A DNA stretch of 64,000 nucleotides from Schistocephalus solidus (lineage: Eukaryota > Platyhelminthes > Cestoda > Diphyllobothriidea > Diphyllobothriidae). Below the pieces are notes generated by a model. That model was given only the letters and a program-made list of their open reading frames with translations. It was not told where the DNA came from and did not search any database. Shown here piece after piece: positions 55,199-64,000 of this stretch (the stretch's first letter is position 1; every line of letters starts with the position of its first letter). The position numbers and the translations under genes are program-made. Where the stretch lies: NCBI GenBank assembly GCA_017591395.1, contig WEDG01000697.1, positions 1-64,000 on the forward strand, in the 5' to 3' direction.

Positions 55199-55859
55199 TG
55201 GAAGGCGAATACAATTCTCTAGCTTATATGCGCCAGTGAAAGTGAGAAGAAAACAACTAGTTCAGTATATTTAAGGGTAATTGGCATTGCCTTTGAAGAC
55301 CCTATTAATAAAAAAAAAAAATTAAGTGCAAAATTGCAGTCGAAATACACGTTATTGCAAAGTACTGAATAACATATTCAAGTAGAAGGAAATTGTTTTT
55401 AACAGTCGAGTCTGGGCACAATTTGGATTATTACCTATGTCAAAAACTAGATATCATCGTTATCTATATGCATGTGCAAAGCTTTTGTATGATGTAGCGG
55501 TTCGTTCTTGTGAGAAGGAACGATAATTGTCAAGCGAATAAAAATACAGTGTATTTTCGAGTGTGGCAGTCGTGTCCGCCCGTATGACTCCCTCTGGCAG
55601 TTCGATCCAGGCACTGTAAACTCGCTGTGAGAACGAAGGGCGACTAACATGCAGGTTGGATAAGGCTCATCGAATATATTTAAGTGAAAATACATATGTT
55701 ACTATACATTAGTGAGTAACATATTATCGTAGAAATAAAAAATATTTTCTAACTAGTTAATGAAACGTAACTTATTGTCAAATTTTACAAAGTTGTGTGT
55801 TGATCTTTACGGGGTTATGTTTAACCTAATAAAACAAAATGCTTTGTTTTGTCACTACA
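55199..55859 (-). repeat. 3' LTR (661 bp)
   Basis: Bounded by TG...CA on the + strand (TGGAAGGCGAATAC to GTCACTACA). Matches the right LTR at both ends. Its middle (55262-55757) has no counterpart in the right LTR, and AACTAGT occurs at both edges of that extra segment (55255-55261 and 55751-55757). Confidence 0.8.
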
Positions 55860-55873
55860 ATACTCCCCCTCCT
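55860..55873 (-). promoter_or_regulatory. Polypurine tract
   Basis: On the minus strand AGGAGGGGGAGTAT directly precedes the 3' LTR start TGTAGTGAC. This is the standard position and composition of the plus-strand primer of reverse transcription. Confidence 0.8.
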
Positions 55874-55915
55874 AGAACGGAGCTCAAAATGTAATTTGGG
55901 GAAAATATAGAACTA

Positions 55916-57000
55916 TTAGGCATAATGTACAAGTCGGTAACAATCAGGGAAACGGACACGGCGACCACTGCGTGTAAGGGGTGGAGTTAGTGGGATAGGA
56001 GGAAGTGCAGGGTCACCGGGTATGAGCCGAGGCTGGGAAATCGTAAGAGGCCTTTTAGTGAGTGGAGAAGGTTGTGCTGTTGGAACGGTTAAAAAAGGCT
56101 CGGCATAGGCCACTTTCAAGCGGTCGAATGATACTACCTTTGTGCGGTCTCCACGGATGATTATGAAATGCTTGTCTGTTCGTGATAGAACTTAAAATGG
56201 TCTGTCGAAGGACTGTTGTAGTGACTTACGAACCCTATCTACGTGAACAAACACAAAAGGGTACGTTAGCAAGTTAGGGTCGATGCATGACTTACTTGCC
56301 GAAACGCGTGGAGGTGTGGCTCGTAGCTCAGCCATTGCTTGGCGCAATCGGACAGTAGGATAAATGTCGGATAAGCTTTGACTCTGCCCAAAAAAATCCC
56401 GGGGGATCCAAAGGGTAAACAAGTTTGGTCAAGGAGCACTTCCAGTCGGGTTTGAGGGTGGTACGGATACCGAGCATGACCAAGGGCAGATGCTCGCTCC
56501 AGTGAGCGAGGTTGTCATAGGCCCGGAGCAAGGCTTTCAGTTGACACTGAAAACGCTCGAGTTACTCGTTGGATGAGGGATGGTAGGTCATCGTGCGTAT
56601 GTGAGAACATTCAAGGAGGTACGTAAGGCCATCAAAAAGTCTACATTCAAATTACTGGCCTCGATCAGTGGTGAAAGCTGAGGGAATGAGAAATTCAGTG
56701 TTCCAGTGTCAATTGCAGTTAGTAAGTAATTACAATCACGGGCTGTTGGTAAAGGGCCTACTAGATCTATGTGCACATGTGCAACGCGTGCATCGTGTGG
56801 GTTTTTGCCGTCCGATTTGGGCTTTTTAACAGGCAATAAGTGAACGAGTCCACTGGCGAATATTGGGCCAGACGAAGCGCTCACTGGCGAGACGCTGGGT
56901 AGCCTGGATGCCAGAATGGACAGGATTGTGCAACGTGGTAAAAACATCTCGTCGCATCTCGCTTGGTACTACAGGTCAAGAGGAACCGCTTGATACATCA
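55916..57000 (-). pseudogene. Integrase and C-terminal region of the LTR element
   Basis: Three frames in the order of transcription. 56947-56588 contains HIDLVGPLPTARDCNYLLTA with the first catalytic Asp and TAIDTG. 56531-56328 contains LAHWSEHLPLVMLGIRTTLK, a signature of this lineage. 56422-56192 and 56119-55916 hold the C-terminal domain (FVFVHVDRVRKSLQQ, RSGRRVRFPDCY). The N-terminal zinc-binding part and the third catalytic residue are hard to place because of stops. The integrase would insert the cDNA into the genome. Confidence 0.75.
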
Positions 57001-57240
57001 CACAAGATGGTACCACAGTTCTTGCATGCACTCCAAATCAATGGATGGGTGGGTAATGGCGTTAATTCGAGGTCGAGAAAGAAAGTCAGTGACTTGATTA
57101 GAAAGGTCGTTAAGAAATTGCGTATCTGTAGTGTATTGAACAATAAAATCGAGATGGTGGGCCTCTCGGGGTGAAGAATTGTCAGAGGGACTAGAGAAGG
57201 CATAAGTAGGGGGTTTTTGATCCGTATAGATACAAAATCT
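57000..57240 (-). pseudogene. RNase H C-terminal part of the LTR element
   Basis: Broken frame with TDQKPPTYAFSSPSDN and DFIVQYTTD, NDLSNQVTDFLSR, corresponding to the TDH/QKPL, HLDYI..F and N..AD.LSR blocks of Ty3/gypsy RNase H. The order between RT and integrase supports it. Stops interrupt the N-terminal part. Confidence 0.6.
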
Positions 57241-57699
57241 CCGCCTTCAACTTAATTGTGAAAATTTCAAATGGCTTAATAAATAGCGAGGAGTTCTCGA
57301 CCAAAAAGGGCTCTACCAAGTTTGGGAGGGTGTCAATTTGGCAGAGTAAAAGGCCAAGGGTTTGATGCCCGTGGGGGGTCTGGTGCTGAAGGCCGGCACC
57401 TATGGAGCAATTGGAAGCGAGCGACAATTGAGAGCGGGGCATCAGTAAGAAAGGGCAGTAGTATCCGCCCGGGTCTCTGTGTCACGTTGAAAAGCGTCCA
57501 CGGCTATGTCAGGATAAGAGAAATCCTGATTGCTTCCGCGTAAAGGATTAGTAAGAGGTAACATCGATTGAGCGCAGTCAGCTACGATAAAAGGTTGATT
57601 AGGCCTATAAAATGGTGCAGTTGTTAGAAAGAAGTAGGAGTAGGGAATTAACAAATAATTGAAATTCTGGGACCTATGGTATGACAACCGAAAGCCTCT

Positions 57700-58240
57700 G
57701 TGCAGTGTCATAGGAACAGGAGCAAGGGAATACCAAACACGCATTCAGAGGCGTTACTGAAAACACCAAATTGTTTCAATCGTTCGAAGAGGAGACGTAC
57801 GTGTTGTAGGTGTTCGTGTTCACGAGACCGGGCGACCAGAACATCATCGACGCAAACAAAAACGAAGAGTAGGCCACGGGGGGACTTCGCTGATGAAACG
57901 TTGAAATGCTTGAGTGGAGCTTCTGAGTCCAAAAAGGCATCCTGATGAACTCGAAAAGACCAAATGAGGTCGTAATCGCCGTTATCAGGATGAATTCAGG
58001 AGCAACGGGGATTTGATGGAAGGCTTTGATTAGGTCAAGGCTGGATAAGCTTGGTGCACCGGTTAGGCTAGACGAAAAATCATGGAGCTGAAGAAGCGGA
58101 TATCTGTCAGGAACAGTGCAGTTGTTCAACTGTCGGTAATCACCGCATTGGCACTGGTCAGTTAGAGAATTCTTGCACACCATAGGTAGGGGAGCAGCCC
58201 ATGAACTAGCGGGTGGCAGCACTATGCCTAGCTCCATTAT
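57700..58240 (-). pseudogene. Reverse transcriptase of the LTR element
   Basis: 58237-57776 gives [45 protein letters not shown] (first catalytic Asp) and [12 protein letters not shown] shift near 57940 then places the active site [12 protein letters not shown] and [17 protein letters not shown] in the frame of 57932-57708. The YVDD box reads CVDD, so both aspartates remain. The order PR-RT-RH-IN is that of Ty3/gypsy. Confidence 0.8.
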
Positions 58241-58617
58241 ATGGTTGAACTGGGCCTTTGCGATAGCTTACTTATCTGCGGTTAAATGACGAGGACGGCT
58301 AACAACGGGTGGTCCGGTAGTTGAAATATACTACATGACGGAATGCTTACTAGGTTGATCAAACTGTGAGGATCGAGTGACAGATAGAAATTCCGAAAGC
58401 AAACGAGGATAGGGAGTGGACGAAGGGACTGTTGAAATGAATGAGGCATGAGTTGATCAGTTCGAATATAAAGATGCCATACGGTTGCTTAATTTATGTG
58501 ACTTTATATTAACTAGAAGACGCAAAAATGCTATGAAATCGGCTCCGAGGATGACAGTATGAACGTTGGAACTAGTAAATAGACAGCGAAATTAACGTCG
58601 TAAACGAAGATCTAGAG

Positions 58618-58863
58618 TTAGCGATCGTTGACCGAACGTTTTAATGGAGGTATTATTAGCTGCTTGGAGAGAAAATGAAGAGTTAGGTCGTTCGAAGTGG
58701 GTGGAATTAGACTGATCTCAGCACCAGTGTGCACAAGGAAGTTACGGGAGGAAGTCCTGTCGAAAATGTGGAGTAAGTGACTTGCGGAAGATGGATCGAC
58801 CAAGTTCGTCACCGCTACTGGTTGGCAGATAATTTTTCCGCCGGGGATTTCTTGTAACGACAC
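58618..58863 (-). pseudogene. Aspartic protease of the LTR element, catalytic Asp replaced
   Basis: Frame with HIFDRTSSRNFLVHTGAEIS and LIPP. In the family the motif is LVDTGAE; here the catalytic aspartate is His (codon on the + strand complement at 58729-58731). This alone would prevent cleavage of the Gag-Pol precursor. The frame ends at a stop at 58618, before the RT. Confidence 0.8.
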
Positions 58864-59570
58864 ATAGACTGACAGTGATGGGCCTTGGATCCATAGGTGT
58901 GATGATATCAGCAGAAACCGTTGTTTGTGGATGGGTCCGAAACTGGAGTGGGAGACCTCAGTCGGCGAGTATTGGAAGGGCTTCGACTAGCACGAAGCTG
59001 GGAAACTCCAAGTGTGAGGGCACCCAGGCGTTTTACAACGTCCTCGATATTAGGTGTAGCTATGGCGTGGCTAGAAGCATTAACTGTAAGAGGCGGTTGG
59101 TAGTACTCGATGATGCGGTCGGCTGTCTCAGCAAGCACTTGGACAGACGGTGAAGGGATATTGGGCGCGAGAATAACTTATACAGAGGAGGGTATCCACT
59201 GGAGCAAAAGCGGCTTGAACATTGTGACATCAAACTTTTGACCGTCCGCTAGCTGTTCCAGGCGCCTAAGAAGCTGCATAGGTTTCCTATCATCATCGGA
59301 AATCAAACGCTGAAGACGTTTTTGTGTTGATAAAGAGCTGTGGGATATGAGTGCCCCCTTTAGAGCAGCATATGGAGCCTCTATGGGTGGGCTATAGATA
59401 CTATCTCGCAGGTCAGTAGCAATTTCCATTGGCAATGTCGCCACAACATAATGGCATTTTTTATCCTCTCTAGTAATTTGCCGCAGGGCAAAACGTGATT
59501 CAACTGTGCACAGCTGCAGCGCAATTTTCACTGACTCACACGGTAGGAAGGTCGAAAGTGTGAACTCCGG
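58860..59570 (-). pseudogene. Gag of the LTR element
   Basis: Capsid part at 59531-59178 with ESRFALRQITREDKKCHYVV, DSIYSPPIEAPYAALKGALI, KRLQRLISDDDRKPMQLLRR and LLLQWIPSSV. After a shift, 59138-58908 has IEYYQPPLTVNASSHAIA. A zinc knuckle of the CsRn1 type (FC-x-YHHTYGSKAHHC, then MCRY) crosses a TGA at 58908-58910, probably a Trp codon originally. Gag would package element RNA in virus-like particles. Confidence 0.75.
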
Positions 59571-59827
59571 TTAGTTTGGCCGGTAGATTCATAATAAGGT
59601 GGTCATAATAAGGGAAGGTAGGTCGTACGTCAGCTAATTTGTCTATATGACTGGCGCGTTGGTGGACGGGTTGAAGGCAGCAATGGTATTGGTTGAAAAG
59701 TTGAGGCAGCTTAGATAGCAGATAGAAGCAGGTTACAATAATACGTCAAATGAAAAATAGGAGGGAATGGATGCGAGTGGAAATTGCTAGGCAAATAAAT
59801 GAAACAGAAGGCGCGATGAATCAAAGA

Positions 59828-59835
59828 GGTCACCA
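59828..59835 (-). promoter_or_regulatory. Primer-binding site, tRNA-Trp type
   Basis: TGGTGACC on the minus strand, 22 bases inside the 5' LTR, corresponds to the first bases of the tRNA-Trp complement used by CsRn1-like elements. Only eight bases match before the sequence diverges. Confidence 0.55.
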
Positions 59836-59857
59836 ATGTAGAAGACGAATCCGTCTA

Positions 59858-60020
59858 TGCAAGGCGAATACCATCCCGTAGCATATATGCGCCAGTAAAA
59901 GTAAGAAGAAAATAACTAGTCAATAAAACGTAACTTGTTGTCAAATTCTACAAAATTTGTGTTGATTTTTATGGGAACAATTTGTTTACCTACTAAAACA
60001 ACATGCTTTTTGTCACTACA
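59858..60020 (-). repeat. 5' LTR, internally deleted (163 bp)
   Basis: TGCAAGGCGAATAC to TGTCACTACA on the + strand. It matches the outer ends of the left LTR, with one AACTAGT at 59914-59920 at the deletion point. Confidence 0.8.
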
Positions 60021-60564
60021 AAAGCAAGTCTAAACACATTGTACTCTATTCTTGTAACTGTCAAATAACACAAAACAGTTAGTTAATTAAGAATGTCACC
60101 AGTTTCCTCGAAGTTTATGCCGTGTATCCAGCTACGTCGAAGAAACTTGCAACTGTAGGTATTTGGTTCAGTCCGTCAGGTATTAGAGCCTGTTTCCGCA
60201 TCTAACACGGTTGCATCTGGCCAAACTGGTCTTGACACCGCTCTGAATACTCGGGCCTAAACCTCAGTTCCATACTGCAAACCAGCCTTTCCGAGGCATA
60301 CATTCTTCTGGTTGTGTGGTATTGCTAATGAGGCCGAAGTTGTTGCACTTTACGTCCCGAGTTGTATGCTGATGATAGTCAGAGGGAAGCTAGAAAGTTT
60401 ATTTGACCATGCCTCCTTGTGATGTTTTTTTTTGTGCGGGGCGAGCACGGGGTTATGGCGGCTCCTAGCGCTAATGAGAGCAGGCTTCTTCATGCCGCTG
60501 TCCAAAAGCCTTAGATAGGCCAGCATAATGGAAGACAGGCCAGTGTAAATCTAGAGACTCACCG
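60021..60564. other. No gene recognised
   Basis: Sequence between the LTR element and the Penelope fragment. Its right part may be the decayed upstream section of that element. Confidence 0.35.
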
Positions 60565-61123
60565 TAGCATGTCAGCCGCCAAACCGGGCGAGATGAAGCT
60601 TCTGCGGGAACTTTTCACAGCTAACGGCTCTCCACGACAAACGTTCATTGAACGGAATCGAATGCCACAGAAAACGCGGAACGAAGAGGGTTGCCAACTA
60701 AAGTCATGGCGGAGCATTCCGTACATGAAAAGGGTCTCCGAAACCGTTGCTCGCGCCCGTCGGAATAAGAGTTGCCCACAGGCCTACCTCAACAATCTGA
60801 CAGCAAATTATGCGGCCAAAAGACCCCATTCTTAGTCAGCTGTCGTCTACCGACTTCAGTGCAACTCTGAAATGTGCAACTATGTTGGAGAAACCCGCCG
60901 ACAGCTACAAATGTGAATTCACGAGCATTAGTTGGCCGTACGATGGTTGGACCCAGAGTCACAGGTAGCAACCCATACTGCGCAAATGGGGCACATATTC
61001 AACTTTGAAACCACCGCAATTGTGGGCAGAGTAGACAATTACACATCAAGGCAGATACAAGAAGCCTCTATGTCTACCGACTGCTCAGTCAACCGCCACA
61101 ATAATTTACCTGTCCAATTTTAA
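60565..61123 (+). pseudogene. Penelope-like element, C-terminal RT edge and GIY-YIG endonuclease
   Basis: Frame 60569-60835 has KLLRELFTANGSPRQTFIER and KSWRSIPYMKRVSETVARAR, the thumb-to-linker part of Penelope-like RTs. A TAG follows, then SAVVYRLQCNSEMCNYVGET and RRQLQM, corresponding to the GIY-YIG core, two stops, then SQVATHTAQMGHIFNFETTA and NNLPVQF in the frame of 60932-61123, with the conserved pattern EA.MSTDCSVNRH. Penelope elements use this endonuclease to prime at the target. At least three stops make it dead. The RT core itself is not visible upstream. Confidence 0.75.
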
Positions 61124-61489
61124 GAATGGTTCTGTCGGAAGACCGTCACAGGCATGGAACCACCGGGGCCATCAACTATCTCCGCGGGTAAAATACCCCT
61201 AATGAGACGCTGGCTGATCCGGCACCACAGGGGATAAACAGGGCTGACGGCCGTCGGGGGGAACCAAATCGGAGTAGGACGTGGTGGCCGACGTGACAGA
61301 ACAGGCGATAGGCGGGGGTGGCGACAGTGATCACATAGGTGGGACGGAGCGCATAGCTAGTATTGACAGGCCTGGAACAAAGCAGTGGCATATGCTAGGG
61401 GCTGAGAGCATTGCTCTTCAGCCTCTGTTGATGGGTAGACGAAACAACTTCTCGAAACATCAAGCAAGCAATATAAAGTTCCCGGGAAC
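61124..61489 (+). other. Probable Penelope 3' flank, no gene
   Basis: GC-rich, non-coding. It may be the 3' region of the Penelope-like element up to the microsatellite. No gene is recognised. Confidence 0.35.
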
Positions 61490-61760
<271 letters not shown>

Positions 61761-61827
61761 CTGACTACAATGTTGACCCCAATTTGATACAGGCGGGCTT
61801 GTCCGACAATGTTATAATTAATATCAC

Positions 61828-61940
61828 GACAGTTTTACCGTCAATTTCTACGATATCCACCGGCTGCGCCACAGCATGGTGGTGCAGGAGGGATGGTGAC
61901 TTGCGCGTGAATTAGTTTTAAGTTATTGTGGGCATGCAGT
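61828..61940 (-). repeat. Hairpin repeat, minus orientation
   Basis: CCGTCAATTTCTACGATATC, CACCGGCTGCGCCACAGCAT and GGTGGTGCAGGAGGGATGGT then GACTTGCGCGTGAATTAGTTTTAAGTTAT, matching 50172-50262. Confidence 0.8.
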
Positions 61941-62229
61941 GCATCTACCGCAAATGTCAAACCCAGCCAAAAAAGTGGGTTTATTCCAAAGGATTTACTC
62001 TAAGTTGACCTAATAACTTCGTCCGGAGCATATAAACAGGAGTTTCTATACCAGAAAACACACGGGGAACGCGTGGAGACGCAATGATGAGCCGAACCCC
62101 TCGCAGCTGCCTCAGGCAGTAGCACAAGATCGACAAAACGTGCGTATCTGGGCTTTCGGTTAGTACGTAGGCTGTCTGCTCACTGCTTTGATTTCAACAA
62201 CCAAATAACCAATAAACTGGAGAACCTGC

Positions 62230-63360
62230 ATGCTTCAGATAATAACGCCACCGTGGAGATATGATGGTGTCAACCGCGAAATGTCATTCACGCACATGGT
62301 GGGTCAGCTTCATGACAGGATGATGGCGCGCGTCACGGACAATGGGACAGTATTCGAAGAATTCGCAGTGACCAACGGAGTGAAGCAGGGCTGCGTATTG
62401 GACCCCACCCTGTTCAGTCGTCTCATGTTCTCTGCTAGGCTGATCGACGCCTACCGTGATGAGCAGCCTGGGATCCGCATCGTCTACAAAACGAACGGGC
62501 ACCTTCTCAACAGTCGGCGTATGGAGGCCCCACGCGCGTGTCTAGGACTACAGTCCATGACTTGCTCTTCGCTGACGTCGGCTCCCTTAACACCAAGACG
62601 GAGGAGGAAATGCGAATGAGCATGGACATCTTCGCCGCAGGCTGCGCAGATTTCGGATTAAGAATCAGTACAGCCAAAATGGTTGTCATGCACCAGCCGC
62701 AAACCAGCGCGGAATACAATGCTCCACGAATAAATGTCAACGGTTCTCAACTCAAAAATGTGGAAACCTTCGCTTATCTAGGAAGCACGTTGTCACGCAA
62801 CACGAGAATCGATTACGAGGTTGCTCAACGCGTCTCCAAAGCTAGTCAGGCCTTCGGCCCGGTGCAGGCCTCTGTGTGGAATCGCCACGGTATTAACCTG
62901 AACACCAAACTGAAGATGTATAAGGCCATCGTCTTGACGACATTCCTTTACGGAGCTGAGACCTTGAACGTCTACTCGAACCAAGCCAGGAAGCTGAATC
63001 ACATCCATCTCAGCTGCCTCTGCAGAATACTGAAGCTGAGACGGCAAGACAGGATCCCGGATTTGACCGGAATCCTCAGCATCCACGCCATGCTGAGGCA
63101 AGTACAACTGCGATGGAGCGGCCACCTGGTGAGAATGGACGACGAGCGACTAGCCAAATGATTTTTCTACGGAGAGGTCACTACGGGTGCTCACCGACAG
63201 GGAGGTCAAAAACGACGCTACAAGGACACTTTGAAGAAATCGCTGAAGCAACTGCAAATCAGTCCGGAAAACTTAGAGGACCTCGCCCAGGATAGACCGG
63301 CATGGAGAAGATCCGTGAAGACTGGTGAAGTAATCTATGAGGCCAACCGCCAACCGCATC
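62230..63360 (+). pseudogene. Group D RTE-like RT, palm and C-terminal domain
   Basis: The + strand copy begins in the palm: VGQLHDRMMARVTDNGT and TNGVKQGCVLDPTLFSRLMF, then after a shift near 62530 HDLLFADVGSLNTKTEEEMR. The active site FADD reads FADV (Val codon at 62577-62579), losing a catalytic aspartate. Then AYLGSTLSRNTRIDYEVAQR, KLKMYKAIVLTTFLYGAETL, LNHIHLSCLCRILKLRRQDR and VQLRWSGHLVRMDDERLAK with a stop at 63159-63161. The frame resumes as RLFYGEVTTGAHR-like sequence and EDLAQDRPAWRRSVKTGEVI to about 63360. Unlike 52335-52805, the zinc fingers do not follow: the sequence passes from RITVAKAK straight into the tail. Confidence 0.85.
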
Positions 63361-63409
63361 ACCGTTGCTAAGGCCAAATGGCGGCTCGCAATGCCAATGC
63401 CTAAGCCCG

Positions 63410-63830
63410 GCCTTGTCACCAGCAGCTGCGCCAACTTCCGCATCAGACAACTGACCGGCTCGGACGGTGGTCTGATTGTCGGGGTTGGGGAGAGAGTGAG
63501 GTCAACGGTTCAGGGCATGTTCCTCACTATAAACAATCGGACGCGGTTGAAACTATCACGGTGCGCTAAAACCCGTGGCTTGAAATGTTGCCAACTGACG
63601 GGATAACACGGACCAACCCAGGGTGTGTTTAGTGTGGAGTGGCTGACTGGTGGACTGAGAGTCAGACTGCAATGGCTCCTTCTTAATTTGGCCTTTATGG
63701 CACTCCCACTCCGTGGGATCCGAGTCAGGTGCGGTGGTACGCCCGGGGGCAACTCCGGCCACGCCAGCCTTCTGCGCCCTCTCCCATCTCCAGTCTTTTT
63801 GACTCTGTCATGACAACGAGCTCAGGTGGG
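63410..63830 (+). repeat. Group D tail, + orientation
   Basis: Begins TTGTCACCAGCAGCTGCGCC, contains ATAAACAATCGGACGCGGTT, TTGCCAACTGACGGGATAAC, GCAATGGCTCCTTCTTAATT and CTCCGTGGGATCCGAGTCAG. Parallels 51785-52220 almost base for base. Confidence 0.85.
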
Positions 63831-63867
63831 AGAGAAGGAGAGAGTGCGGCAGCTGCAGTGCAAGGCT

Positions 63868-63964
63868 ACTGTCACTCAAAACTAATTGACGCGCATGTCA
63901 TCTTCCCTGCACCACCCTTCTGTTGTGCATACAGTGGACATTGACGGATTACGACGGTCGAACG
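63868..63964 (+). repeat. Hairpin repeat at the end of the group D element
   Basis: AAAACTAATTGACGCGCATG, CCCTGCACCACCCTTCTGTT, GTGCATACAGTGGACATTGA and ACGACGGTCGAACGGTCGTG. Here it lies directly downstream of RT and tail in the same orientation, which shows where the repeat belongs. Confidence 0.8.
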
Positions 63965-64000
63965 GTCGTGTGTGCGAGAAAGATAGAGAGGGGGAATATG

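Larger units (their letters stand above)
55199..60020 (-). mobile_element. Ty3/gypsy LTR retrotransposon, CsRn1-like
   Basis: A 4.8-kb element on the minus strand with all expected parts in order: 5' LTR (60020-59858), primer site (59835-59828), gag, protease, RT, RNase H, integrase, polypurine tract (about 55873-55860) and 3' LTR (55859-55199). The primer site TGGTGACC matches the 3' end complement of tRNA-Trp, as in the CsRn1 family of flatworms and insects. Coding parts are broken by many shifts and stops. The two LTRs differ by a 494-500-base deletion in the 5' LTR as well as point changes, so it is old. I found no convincing target-site duplication. Confidence 0.85.

Noticed and set aside
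55190..60030. Target-site duplication of the LTR element
   Set aside because: The bases outside the two LTRs (TCGATA on the left, AAAGC on the right) do not match, so I claim none.
61420..61460. Hammerhead-like CTGTTGATGG ... GACGAAAC beside the Penelope fragment
   Set aside because: Penelope elements can carry hammerheads, but the CTGATGA core is broken here and stem II would be two pairs at most.

Overview
This is a eukaryotic (metazoan) nuclear window, most likely from a flatworm. The only host gene I can support is a nine-exon homologue of GW182/TNRC6, the Argonaute-binding scaffold of microRNA silencing, on the + strand at 18508-41450. Its exons carry many glycine-tryptophan motifs, a UBA-like segment, a Gln-rich coiled coil and a C-terminal RRM, and every exon junction keeps reading frame with GT/AG ends. 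The retroelement set (CR1-like LINEs, an RTE-like LINE with zinc fingers, a CsRn1-like Ty3/gypsy element with a tRNA-Trp-type primer site, Penelope-like fragments) fits a platyhelminth. A diphyllobothriidean tapeworm such as Spirometra is my best guess from memory; the species cannot be proven from this sequence.

Layout: 0.6-17.8 kb is a graveyard of CR1-like LINEs in both orientations. I name three groups: A (1.1-3.7, 10.0-10.8 and 15.6-16.8 kb, all minus, plus a lone tail at 3.7-4.0), B (a near full-length copy at 10.84-15.6 kb and two 3' tails) and C (4.0-6.6, 9.8-10.0 and 16.8-17.8 kb, plus a 5' half at 6.6-8.8). The GW182 gene fills 18.5-41.5 kb. Its 9.1-kb and 4.4-kb introns hold only small old fragments: a Penelope piece, an L2/Rex-like reverse transcriptase relic, a tRNA-like SINE and short repeats. 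From 41.5 to 46 kb there is no coding gene; 42.7-44.9 kb is pyrimidine-rich and may belong to a long 3' UTR.

From 46 kb to the end the window is again repeat-dominated: a deleted group C LINE (46.0-47.5), a nested cluster of an RTE-like LINE (group D) with its endonuclease, RT and a C2H2 zinc-finger tail split among several broken copies (48.4-52.8 and 62.2-64.0), a degenerate telomere-like block (53.3-54.0), a structurally complete but mutated Ty3/gypsy element of the CsRn1 type (55.2-60.0), a Penelope-like GIY-YIG end (60.6-61.1) and a compound trinucleotide microsatellite (61.5-61.8).

None of the mobile elements looks active: reading frames are broken and several catalytic residues are replaced. 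The strongest leads are the zinc-finger module joined to the RTE-like RT, the hairpin-forming repeat found eight times in both orientations that looks like the 3' end of that element, and the unusually short C-terminus of the GW182 protein.
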